This document shows, piece after piece, positions 1-7,614 of a stretch of DNA of 64,000 nucleotides. Both the position numbers and the translations under genes were made by a program. Every line of letters begins with the position of its first letter. The stretch's first letter is position 1. This DNA is from Muricoccus roseus (GTDB lineage Bacteria > Pseudomonadota > Alphaproteobacteria > Acetobacterales > Acetobacteraceae). The DNA lies in NCBI RefSeq assembly GCF_900141905.1, contig NZ_FQZF01000025.1, positions 1-64,000 of the forward strand, in the 5' to 3' direction. Below the pieces are notes generated by a model. It was given only the letters and a program-made list of their open reading frames with translations, made no database searches and had not been told where the DNA came from.

Positions 1-79
1 ATGCCGCTCGTAGGAACGGGCCGGACGCGCAAAGCCGCTGGTCCCTCCGACGGGAAAACGCTCCAGAACGCCGAGTAAT

Positions 80-964
80 TCAGCGACCTGTTAAGTCACC
101 CTTTATCTGAGCCCCTTTAGGCCCCCTCAACACCAGATCATCCGGATCGATATTCCGGAAAACTCTGCCAATTGTCTCCATACCGATGGGCTTGTTTTTG
201 CGCCCATCTTTGAAATCAATCTCAACCGTCACCCGAATTTCGGTTTTCTGTTCCAGGAAGCGATGAATATCTGCATCATCTACACCGGCCGCCTGTAGCA
301 CACTCAGTGTTCTTTGAGCAGAAACCGACTGCCTAGACACGCCTCTGGGTCCGTCCGTACCTGTGGCAATGACTGCTTGGTCGAAATCAGCTGACCGCAG
401 CGGAGTTGGACTAATTGCAATTTTTTCGATCAAGGGCAGTGTGGACGTTCCATCCACTACTTCAATCTCAGCTGCAAGAACAATATTCGCGGAGGGGGTT
501 ACGATGGGAGCCGCGACAGTTAACAACCAGCGGAGATATTTCTCCAGCCGTCCTGCGCCTATGTCGTTTTGAAGAAGCGTTACGTGATTTCCGAACACCA
601 TGAAGTAAAGTGTGCCTTTAAGCGGTTCGTGACCGTCTGGAGCGCGTGCCTGCACCAAGTTATAGGAACGACCGCCGCCTGTCATGCTGAGCATGGTCAG
701 CTGGGCCCCTTGCTCAAACCTTACAAGTTCACCGAAAAAATAGTCTTCAGCTTCTACAAGTTCATTCAGCAAAACGGTTCCGTAGGTTGGATCTTCGCCC
801 TGAGATCGTCGCTCGGCCAAATCCCGCATGGGCCCGCCATTTCTCTCGACCGACAGGGCTTGGGTTATAGCGGCCTGCAAACTCATTTGACCGAAGTAGG
901 TCTGAGGATCATCTAACCGGCGATATTGGATAGACACCCTTCTGCGATCTCGCGCCACTCGCAC
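80..964 (-). CDS. Hypothetical protein of unknown function, lower GC than neighbours
   Basis: A 294-aa soluble protein that I do not recognise. No signal peptide or membrane segment is visible. It reads as a mixed alpha/beta protein with a central beta-rich part around residues 85-140 (motif YFMVFGNHVTLLQ) and a C-terminal part with EIRVTVEIDFKDGRK followed by a charged, Gly-containing tail. Codon use is relaxed (many A/T third positions) unlike every gene to its right, which suggests horizontal acquisition or membership of an accessory island extending left of the window. It stands alone on this strand. Start chosen as the most upstream ATG; a start a few codons in is equally possible. The gene itself is likely real because the frame stays open in a region of moderate GC. 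Confidence 0.6.
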   Translation of the reverse strand: MRVARDRRRVSIQYRRLDDPQTYFGQMSLQAAITQALSVERNGGPMRDLAERRSQGEDPTYGTVLLNELVEAEDYFFGELVRFEQGAQLTMLSMTGGGRSYNLVQARAPDGHEPLKGTLYFMVFGNHVTLLQNDIGAGRLEKYLRWLLTVAAPIVTPSANIVLAAEIEVVDGTSTLPLIEKIAISPTPLRSADFDQAVIATGTDGPRGVSRQSVSAQRTLSVLQAAGVDDADIHRFLEQKTEIRVTVEIDFKDGRKNKPIGMETIGRVFRNIDPDDLVLRGPKGAQIKGDLTGR

Positions 965-1111
965 CCCCGTTCTCTTGCGAAACGATGATGTATGGTGAAG
1001 AGCATGGGTGCAAACGTCTTACCTGGCACTCACTACAACTGGCCGAAGAACCGGCTTGCCTAAAGGATTAAGATCCTATACAAGGACACTGGTCTGACGA
1101 AGGTGCGTCCC

Positions 1112-1699
1112 ATGTCCCTCACCCCACCCCGCCCCTGGTCCCCCCTCACCGACCCCCAGTGGCACGCCCTCCTCCCCCACCTCCTCCCCCGCTCCCCGCG
1201 CGGCCGCCCCATCGCGGACCTCCGCGCCCGCATGGACGCCATCTTCCACATCGCCCAAACCCCCGCCCACGCCTGGAAATCCCTCCCCGAGCGCTTCGGC
1301 AAACCCGATACCGTCTCCCGCTACTTCCGCCGCCTCACCCATGCCGGCCTCTGGCACCGCCTCCTCCACGCCCTGAAGGAATCCGCTCCCAACCACCCCC
1401 TCCGTGAAATCGAATACGCCATCCTCCGCGCCACCCGCCGCGCCGCCCGCATCGGCGGCATGCCCCTCCTCCTGCTCATCCGCCGGCTGGACCTCCGCAC
1501 CGCCCTGAACGGCCCGCCCTGGCTCCTGCCCGACCCGCTTTTGTCCGAAACCTGCGCGCGCCTCGCCCCGCGCACCCTCCCCACCACGCGGGAAGCGCTG
1601 AAAACCCTCAAAACCCGCCTGAAATCCCTCGCCTGGCTGCAAAAGGCCGCGCAGGGCCGCCGACGCATCCCCCGCACCGTCCGCCTGGCCTGGCCATGA
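1112..1699 (+). CDS. IS5-family-type transposase N-terminal domain protein (remnant or domesticated)
   Basis: About 195 aa. Residues 1-90 show the N-terminal helical domain of IS4/IS5-type transposases (DUF4096 pattern): 'PLTDPQWHALLPHLLP', 'GRPIADLRARMDAIFHI', 'WKSLPERFGKPDTVSRYFRR' and 'LWHRLLHAL'. The catalytic DDE half is missing; instead a basic C-terminal region follows (residues 90-195) with no DDE motif. Very high GC and host-like codon use argue for long residence in the genome. The start is the ATG at 1112 (a GTG lies 9 bases earlier). Either a truncated IS fragment or a domesticated DNA-binding protein. No flanking terminal inverted repeats were seen. Confidence 0.6.
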   Translation: MSLTPPRPWSPLTDPQWHALLPHLLPRSPRGRPIADLRARMDAIFHIAQTPAHAWKSLPERFGKPDTVSRYFRRLTHAGLWHRLLHALKESAPNHPLREIEYAILRATRRAARIGGMPLLLLIRRLDLRTALNGPPWLLPDPLLSETCARLAPRTLPTTREALKTLKTRLKSLAWLQKAAQGRRRIPRTVRLAWP

Positions 1700-1746
1700 A
1701 GCCCGCGCCCCGCCTCACCCCCCGGCCGGCCGCGCCCGAAGCCCCC

Positions 1747-2481
1747 TCACCCGCCCCGCAACAATCCCGCCAGCGCGTCCGAAAGCCCCACCGAATCCCG
1801 CCCGCGCACCGGCGCCATCGGCCCGCCTTGCGCCCGGGCCGGCCGCAGCGCCACCAGCGCCTCCGCCATCCGCACCCCGCAGGCCATCCCGTCCAGCAGC
1901 GGCACGGGCGCGGCCTCGCGCAGCGCCGGCTCCATCCCCGCCAGCGCCGCCCCGCCGAGCACGATGGAATCCGCCCCCCCGGCCACCAGCCCCGCCACCC
2001 CCTCGGCCACCGCCCGCACCGCGCCCTCCGGGTCCACCAGCGCCCGCTGCGGCGTGAAATCCACGCCCACCAGCCCGGAACACCGCTCCCCCAGCCCGTA
2101 ATGGCGGATCAGCTGCCGGTAGCTCTCCGTCCCCCCGAAGGTCACCAGCCCGAAGCGCGGCCCCAGCATGCAGGCCGCCAGGCAGGCCGCCTCCGTCATC
2201 CCCACCACCGGGCAGGGCATCATCTGCCGCGCCGCATCCAGCGCCGTGTCCAGGGAAACGGCCAGCACCACCGCATCCACCCGCCCGGCATGCGCCGCCA
2301 GCAGGTCCAGCACCCCATGCGCCGCGATCGCGTTCTCGAGGCCCGAGGATATCACCGCCGGCCCGAAGCGCGGCGTCCCCGGCACGATCTCCACCCCCGC
2401 CGAGGCCGCCCCCCGCGCCGCCTCGGCGCAGCGCAGGGTGATCGCCTCGGTGGTGTTCGCATTCGCGACGAGAATCCGCAT
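1747..2481 (-). CDS. Asp/Glu/hydantoin racemase-family protein lacking the catalytic cysteines
   Basis: A 244-aa protein opening with MRILVANANTTEAIT, typical of the Asp/Glu/hydantoin racemase superfamily (two-fold alpha/beta repeat). Family members use two cysteines, one in an 'AC.xDP.L'-like motif and one in 'LGCxGM'. Here the equivalents read AVSLDTAL and LGGAALAGM, so both appear replaced. Other family landmarks remain (PVVGMTEAA, FGLVTFGGTESYR, near-C-terminal PLLDGMACGVRMAEAL). Probably not a functional racemase by the usual two-base mechanism; it could bind ligand or catalyse related chemistry. It begins 3 bases after the stop of the upstream TauD-like gene, so the two are almost certainly co-transcribed. 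Confidence 0.8.
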   Translation of the reverse strand: MRILVANANTTEAITLRCAEAARGAASAGVEIVPGTPRFGPAVISSGLENAIAAHGVLDLLAAHAGRVDAVVLAVSLDTALDAARQMMPCPVVGMTEAACLAACMLGPRFGLVTFGGTESYRQLIRHYGLGERCSGLVGVDFTPQRALVDPEGAVRAVAEGVAGLVAGGADSIVLGGAALAGMEPALREAAPVPLLDGMACGVRMAEALVALRPARAQGGPMAPVRGRDSVGLSDALAGLLRGG

Positions 2482-2484
2482 GCG

Positions 2485-3201
2485 CTAGCGAAGCGCCGCG
2501 AAGGCCGCCGTGTCCAGCCGCGACGGGTTCTCGCGCAGCGCCAGCACCGCCGCCCCCGGCACGCGGTCCGCCCAGACAAGAAAGGGGTTCAGCGCCAGGA
2601 TATCTCCCGTCCGCAGGCTCAGCGTCAGCGGCTCGCCCAGCGCCTCCTCCAGCGCCGCCGGCAGCCGGTCCGGCGGCAGCGCGGCATCGTCCCAGCGCGC
2701 CGCGAACGCCCCCCCTTCGTGGGAGAAGATGGGAACCGCCGGCTCCCCGCGCGGCTGGCACAGCGCCGCCAGGCCCGCCCGGTCCGCCTTGAGCAACACG
2801 TTATGGATGGCCGCCGCCGAGCGCAGCCGGGCCGTTCCCGGCGCCGTGGCCCGCAGCAGCAGCGCATCGCAGGCCTCCACATGCCGGCTCCCGCCACTTG
2901 GCAAGGCCGGCACCACCTCGCCCAGCCGCGCCCCGATCACCCGCAGCGCCGCCTCAGGCTCCGCCGCCGCCGGCAGGCCGCGCAGCAGCGCAAAGCCGCG
3001 CCCATGGTCCAGCCGGCTCCGCAACTCCTCCGCCAGCACGTCCAGCCGCGGCGTCGGGCCCGTGCCGGCCTCCAGCTCCGCGGCATGCTCGGCCCCCAGC
3101 GGAATCATCTGCTCATTCGGCGCCAGGTCCCCTGCCGCCCAGAGAATCGGGCCCAGCAACGGCGTGAGGCGGAGCGGGGCGATGTTCAGCGGGTCACTCA
3201 T
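2485..3201 (-). CDS. TauD/TfdA-like protein with degenerate metal site
   Basis: About 238 aa from the ATG at 3201 (upstream residues in the frame are not family-like). The order of elements matches TauD/TfdA-like Fe(II)/2-oxoglutarate dioxygenases: 'GRGFALLRGLP' near residue 75, 'SAAAIHNVLL' in the middle, 'PIFSHEGG', and 'LRTGDILALNPFLVWADRV' near the end. The usual H-x-D (FHTD) after the first region and the distal His (normally NNHxxxHAR) are not visible; the distal segment has 'NPFLVWADR'. Likely a non-catalytic or repurposed relative. First gene of a two-gene unit with the racemase-like gene, divergent from the M20 peptidase gene. Confidence 0.6.
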   Translation of the reverse strand: MSDPLNIAPLRLTPLLGPILWAAGDLAPNEQMIPLGAEHAAELEAGTGPTPRLDVLAEELRSRLDHGRGFALLRGLPAAAEPEAALRVIGARLGEVVPALPSGGSRHVEACDALLLRATAPGTARLRSAAAIHNVLLKADRAGLAALCQPRGEPAVPIFSHEGGAFAARWDDAALPPDRLPAALEEALGEPLTLSLRTGDILALNPFLVWADRVPGAAVLALRENPSRLDTAAFAALR

Positions 3202-3342
3202 CGCCTTCCGCATAGCCCAGCCGGAGGCGCCACAGCAAAGCGCAACCCCGCCATCATGCCGCCCCACGCGCCGGCCCGGCCTTCACCCGCGCGCGCTGAT
3301 CGCGCAGGCTGCGCGGGCAAGCCCCTCGGAGGAACAGCAACC

Positions 3343-4512
3343 ATGGACGCCCTGCCCGCCAACGCCGCCCTGCCCGCCCTGGACCTGCCCTTCGAGACGG
3401 ACACCATCCTCTCCCGCCTCCGCCCCTGGGTGGAATGCGAAAGCCCGACCTTCGACGCCGCCGCCGTGGACCGCATGATGGACCTCGCCGCGCGCGACCT
3501 CGCCATGCTCGGCGCCCGCATCGAGCGCATCCCCGGCCGCATGGGCTTCGGCGGCTGCGTCCGCGCCCGCTTCCCCCACCCGGCCGGCGATGCCCCCGGC
3601 ATCCTCATCCTCGCCCATCTCGACACGGTCCACCCCGTCGGCACGCTGAAGGTCCTCCCCTTCCGCCGGGAGGACGGCCGCTGCTACGGCCCCGGCATCT
3701 GCGACATGAAGGGCGGCACCCTCCTCGCCGTCGAGGCCATCCGCGAGCTCGCCCGCGCCGGCATCCCCACCTCCCGCCCCGTCACCGTCCTCCTCACCCC
3801 GGACGAGGAGGTGGGCACCCCCTCCACCCGGGACCTGATCGAGGCCGAGGCCGCCCGCCACGCCGTCGTCCTCGTCCCCGAGCCCGGCCGCCCCGAAGGC
3901 GACAGCCCCATGGGCGGCCTCGTCACCGGCCGCTACGCCATCGCCCGCTTCAACCTCCGCACGACAGGGCGCCCCAGCCACGCCGGCGCCAAGCTCTCCG
4001 ACGGCCGCTCCGCCATCCGCGAGATGTGCCGCCAGATCCTGGCCATCGAGTCCATGACCACCGAGGCCGCCACCTATTCCGTCGGCGTCATCCATGGCGG
4101 CCAGTGGGTGAACTGCGTCGCCACCCATTGCGACGCCGAGGCGCTGAGCATGGCCAAGCGACAGGCCGATCTCGACGACGCCGTGACGAAGATGCTCGCC
4201 CTCGCCGCCTCCGCCCCGGACGTAGCGCTGGAGGTCCGGCGCGGCGTCACCCGCCCGGTCTGGGAACCCGACGCGGCGGTGATGGCGCTCTACGAACAGG
4301 CCCGCACCCTCGGCGCCCGGCTCGGCTTCTCCATGGGCCATGAAAGCGCGGGCGGCGGATCGGACGGCAACTTCACCGGCGCCATGGGCATCCCGACGCT
4401 GGACGGGCTCGGCGTGCTCGGCGCCGGCTATCACACCCTCGGCGAATACATCCGGGAGGACTCCCTGGTGCCCCGGGCGAAGCTGCTGGCCGGCCTCCTC
4501 GCCCAGGTCTGA
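3343..4512 (+). CDS. M20 family metallopeptidase (glutamate carboxypeptidase-like)
   Basis: 389 aa; cytoplasmic di-zinc peptidase of the M20/CPG2 type that removes C-terminal Glu/Asp or deacylates N-acyl amino acids. Visible motifs: HLDTVHP (His92, Asp94 first zinc ligand and associated Asp), GPGICDMKGG (bridging Asp121), DEEVG (catalytic Glu155 and ligand Glu156), the lid/dimerisation domain with 'GRPSHAGAKLSDGRSAI', and the distal ligand in GAGYHTLGEY. Start at 3343 is supported by a GGAGGA Shine-Dalgarno 9 bases upstream; the much longer open frame upstream is a GC artefact. It is transcribed divergently from the racemase/TauD-like pair and may share a catabolic theme with them. Confidence 0.9.
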   Translation: MDALPANAALPALDLPFETDTILSRLRPWVECESPTFDAAAVDRMMDLAARDLAMLGARIERIPGRMGFGGCVRARFPHPAGDAPGILILAHLDTVHPVGTLKVLPFRREDGRCYGPGICDMKGGTLLAVEAIRELARAGIPTSRPVTVLLTPDEEVGTPSTRDLIEAEAARHAVVLVPEPGRPEGDSPMGGLVTGRYAIARFNLRTTGRPSHAGAKLSDGRSAIREMCRQILAIESMTTEAATYSVGVIHGGQWVNCVATHCDAEALSMAKRQADLDDAVTKMLALAASAPDVALEVRRGVTRPVWEPDAAVMALYEQARTLGARLGFSMGHESAGGGSDGNFTGAMGIPTLDGLGVLGAGYHTLGEYIREDSLVPRAKLLAGLLAQV

Positions 4513-4643
4513 AGGTCGTTCGGGGGCGGAGCCCCGCCGTTCCGCCCGCAGGATGATCCCTTCCCAGAAAACGCCGCCCAGGCCTTGCGGCAGCCGGCGG
4601 GAGGACCGATTCATGCGCATCGTCTCACGAATGGGAACGTGCC

Positions 4644-4940
4644 ATGCCTCGCCTCCTTGCGCCCGCCGTCATCCTGCTGGGCGGCCTTCTCGGCTCCGGC
4701 TCTGTCCTTGCCCAGGCGGCGGTGAGCGCGGCGCCGGTCGGAGGCACGTCGGGCTCCGTCTCCCGGCCGGGCTGGTCGGCAGGCCAGGCGACGAATTCCG
4801 AGTTCAACAGCATGGGCCGGCCCATGACGCGAAGCGAAGCCATCCGGCGTCGCTCCGCCGCCGCCCGCGCCCAAGCCGGCCAGGCTTCCGCCCAGCCCCG
4901 CCAACCGGCGCGGCGTCGCCCCGCCACCAGCGCGCGCTGA
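4644..4940 (+). CDS. Small secreted, Arg/Ala-rich hypothetical protein
   Basis: 98 aa. A clear signal peptide (residues 1-23, hydrophobic AVILLGGLLGSGSVLA, cleavage after AQA) precedes a short low-complexity, basic mature chain rich in Arg, Ala, Gln and Pro. No recognisable domain. It ends just before the convergent 2H phosphoesterase gene. Plausibly a small periplasmic or cell-surface protein of the type common in Acetobacteraceae; function unknown. Confidence 0.6.
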   Translation: MPRLLAPAVILLGGLLGSGSVLAQAAVSAAPVGGTSGSVSRPGWSAGQATNSEFNSMGRPMTRSEAIRRRSAAARAQAGQASAQPRQPARRRPATSAR

Positions 4941-4945
4941 CGGTC

Positions 4946-5455
4946 TCAGCCCTCAAAAGAAAGGCTCGCCGCTCCCTCCCACGGGCCGCCGCGATAATGC
5001 CAGAGCAGGAGCCCCTCCCCCTGCGCCTCCCAGGGGATGAAGCCGGCCGACAGCTCCTGCAGCAGCGCCCGCACAGCTTCGGGTGCGGCCTTGTTCTGGA
5101 TGGTGACGTGCGGCCGCCAGCCCTGGGCATCCTGCCGCATGAGCCAGGGCGCCCAATTCCGGGCGAGCTGCTGCCGCAGAGCGAGGAGCCCGGGCGCCTC
5201 AACCTCCAGCGCCACGCCCCGGCCGAGGGAGCGCAGGCCGGTGAAGCGCAGGGGAAGAGGCGCCTGCCGGGCGCAGACTGCCCCCAGATGCGCCACCACC
5301 TCGGACAGTTCCTCCCCGGGAAGGGCGTGGAACAGCGTCAGATGCGCCGGGATCCAGTTCCGCTCAGGCGGGAAATGGGCGCGGCGCAGGGCGTCCAGCC
5401 GCTGAAAGGCGGCGCGGTCGAAGGCCAGGGTAAGGATTAGCGGAGCCGCGGTCAC
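4946..5455 (-). CDS. 2H phosphoesterase / 2'-5' RNA ligase-family protein
   Basis: About 169 aa with the two H-x-T motifs that define 2H phosphoesterases: HLTLFH (about one third in) and HVTIQN (about two thirds in). Family members hydrolyse 2',3'-cyclic phosphates or ADP-ribose 1'',2''-cyclic phosphate, or act as 2'-5' RNA ligases; the substrate here cannot be told. I choose the GTG at 5455 because it overlaps the opgH stop codon as GTGA, indicating translational coupling; the open frame continues far upstream only because it shadows opgH. Third gene of an opgG-opgH-2H unit. Confidence 0.85.
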   Translation of the reverse strand: MTAAPLILTLAFDRAAFQRLDALRRAHFPPERNWIPAHLTLFHALPGEELSEVVAHLGAVCARQAPLPLRFTGLRSLGRGVALEVEAPGLLALRQQLARNWAPWLMRQDAQGWRPHVTIQNKAAPEAVRALLQELSAGFIPWEAQGEGLLLWHYRGGPWEGAASLSFEG

Positions 5456-7614
5456 CGCGCCGGCAGGGCCAGCAACGCCTCCAGCCCGCGGGGGTCGCCC
5501 AGCAGGGCCGCCTTCTCGCCGCGGGTCAGCACGGCCAGCGCCTCGGCCTCGTCGGCGGAGGCGGCGACGCGCGCCAGGCCCATGACGAGGTTCGCATCCA
5601 GCGCATCCGGCCGCGCCGGCCCTGGTTCGGGCAGCATGGCGCGGTGGGCGGCCAGCAGCGCCCGGTCGGAACGCAGCCGCGCCAGGGCTTCGCCTTCCGG
5701 CGCGATCGCCTCCCATTCCTCGCGCAGCGCCAGGGTGCGGCGGAGGATGGAGGGTGGGTCGCGTTCCTCCGGGATGAGCAGCAGCCCGGCGCGGCGCAGC
5801 GCCTGGCCGGCATCCCGCCGCGCCGTCCAGGCCGCGAGCGGGATGGCCAGGGCGAGGCCGATGACCACGGGCGACATCCAGGCCGCCAGATAGGGGGAGA
5901 CGAGGAAGGCGGCGACGCCGAAGGCGATGCCGAAGACGGTGTGGCGCCAGTAGAGCCGTGCCACCTGGCGGAGCGGCAGGCTGCCGTCGTCGCGGGTCTG
6001 GGCCGACCAGCCGGAATCGCGCCCGCGCAGGATGGACACCACGTCCACGGATTGCGTGAGCATCGTCACGGGGGCGAGCATGCCGGCCACCACGGTTTCC
6101 ACCACCACGCTGACGAGGGACCGGATGGCGCCGCCATGCCCGCGCCGCCAGGCGGGGTCTGTCAGCATCGCGCCCCAGGCCAGGAGCTTGGGCACGAGCA
6201 GCAGGCCCATGGTGGCGATGAAGACCCATTTCGCGCGCACTGGATCCACCACCGGCCAGTGCGGGAAGAGGGCGGGCCCCTGGGGGAAATAGACGGGCAG
6301 CACGAAGCGCGCCTGCAACGCCAGCAGCACGCCGCAGATGAGGAAGGCGAGCCACATCGGCGCGGTGATGTAGGAGCCGATGCCGACGAGCAGGTGGCTG
6401 CGGCTGATCGGGTGCAGCCCGCGCGTGGGCAGCACGGCCAGGTGCTGCAGGTTGCCCTGGCACCAGCGCCGGTCCCGGATCGCGAGATCGGACAGGGCGG
6501 GCGGGCTTTCCTCGTAGCTGCCCGGCAGGGCGGGAATGAAATGGATGGCCCAGCCCTGGCGGCGCATCAGCGCGGCCTCGACGAAGTCGTGGCTCATGAT
6601 GGTGCCGCCGAAGGGCTTGCGCCCGGGCAGGTGCGGCAGGCCCGCGGCGGAGGCGAAGGCCTCCGTGCGGATCATCGCGTTGTGGCCCCAGTAATTGCCC
6701 TCCGCGCCATGCCAGAACGCGATACCATGCGCGATGACGGGGCCGTAGAGGCGGCCGGCGAACTGCTGCATGCGGGCGAAGAGCGAGCGGCCGTTGGCGA
6801 TGACCGGCAGGCTCTGGATCAGCCCGACGCGCGGATGCGCCTCCATGGCGGCGGCCATGCGGATCAGTGCCTCGGCCGACATCACGCTGTCGGCGTCGAG
6901 GATCAGGAACTGCGGATAGGCGCCGCCGAAGCGGCGCACCCAGTCGGCGATGTTGCCGGCCTTGCGGTCGATGTTCTTCGGGCGGCGCCGGTAGAAGATG
7001 CGCGCGCCGTTCCCCGCCCGCGCGCGCAACGCGAGGAAGGCTTCCTCCTCGCGCGCCCAGGCATCGGGGTCGGTCGTGTCGCTGAGGATGAAGAGGTCGA
7101 AGGAATCCGCCGCGCCGGCCTCGCGCAGCGCCGCGTGGATCGCCTCCAGCCCCGCGAGCACGCGGCGCGGATCCTCGTTGTAGACGGGCATGAGCAGGGC
7201 GGTGCGGGTGGCGAGGGCGGGCAGCGGTGCATGGGGGTCGATGCCGAGCCCCCAGCCGCGCCGCGCGATCACGCTGACGACGCCGCACAGGCTGCTGACG
7301 AAGGAGAGCGCGATCCAGGCAAAGAGCGGGACGAAGAGCGCGAGGACGATGCTGCCCGGCCGCAGCGGCGCGTCGATGTCCAGAACGAGCGCCATCTCCC
7401 GCGCGCCGAACATCGTCAGCACCAGCGCGGCCCCGAAGACGAGGGCGCGGCGCCACCAGATGCCGCGCGGCCCGGTCTCCGGTGCCGGCACCCGGCCGGG
7501 CTTCGCGCGGAGATCCTGCACCGGCATGGCCAGCGGCGCCTCCTCCGGCATGGCCGGGAGGCGCGCGGCGGCGGCCGGCGGCGGTGTTGTCAGGGTGTCC
7601 AGCGGAAGAGCCAT
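5452..7614 (-). CDS. opgH: Glucans biosynthesis glucosyltransferase H
   Basis: 720 aa, the inner-membrane GT2 enzyme (MdoH/OpgH) that polymerises and exports the beta-glucan backbone of osmoregulated periplasmic glucans. A cytosolic Pro/Ala-rich N-terminus is followed by TM segments at about 55-78 and 88-115, then the GT2 domain with LLMPVYNEDP (140-149), the DAD metal motif (240-242), and the RRWCQGNLQH acceptor motif (382-391), then further TM helices (about 415-610). Its start overlaps the 3' end of opgG by 25 bases, so the two are translationally linked. Slightly shorter than enterobacterial OpgH, as is usual for alphaproteobacteria. Confidence 0.95.
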   Translation of the reverse strand: MALPLDTLTTPPPAAAARLPAMPEEAPLAMPVQDLRAKPGRVPAPETGPRGIWWRRALVFGAALVLTMFGAREMALVLDIDAPLRPGSIVLALFVPLFAWIALSFVSSLCGVVSVIARRGWGLGIDPHAPLPALATRTALLMPVYNEDPRRVLAGLEAIHAALREAGAADSFDLFILSDTTDPDAWAREEEAFLALRARAGNGARIFYRRRPKNIDRKAGNIADWVRRFGGAYPQFLILDADSVMSAEALIRMAAAMEAHPRVGLIQSLPVIANGRSLFARMQQFAGRLYGPVIAHGIAFWHGAEGNYWGHNAMIRTEAFASAAGLPHLPGRKPFGGTIMSHDFVEAALMRRQGWAIHFIPALPGSYEESPPALSDLAIRDRRWCQGNLQHLAVLPTRGLHPISRSHLLVGIGSYITAPMWLAFLICGVLLALQARFVLPVYFPQGPALFPHWPVVDPVRAKWVFIATMGLLLVPKLLAWGAMLTDPAWRRGHGGAIRSLVSVVVETVVAGMLAPVTMLTQSVDVVSILRGRDSGWSAQTRDDGSLPLRQVARLYWRHTVFGIAFGVAAFLVSPYLAAWMSPVVIGLALAIPLAAWTARRDAGQALRRAGLLLIPEERDPPSILRRTLALREEWEAIAPEGEALARLRSDRALLAAHRAMLPEPGPARPDALDANLVMGLARVAASADEAEALAVLTRGEKAALLGDPRGLEALLALPAR

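Noticed and set aside
1-78. Short rightward frame ending in TAA at 76-78
   Set aside because: Could be the tail of a gene outside the window, but 25 codons give no recognisable feature.
1696-3342. The 549-residue open extension before the M20 peptidase
   Set aside because: Overlaps two convincing minus-strand genes, has Arg/Pro-rich composition, and a proper SD precedes the internal ATG at 3343.
4513-4560. GGGGC/GCCCC short hairpin after the M20 gene
   Set aside because: Stem is only 5 bp in very GC-rich DNA, too short to call a terminator.
3283-4620. A 445-residue Gly/Ala/Asp-rich leftward frame
   Set aside because: Antisense shadow of the M20 peptidase gene.
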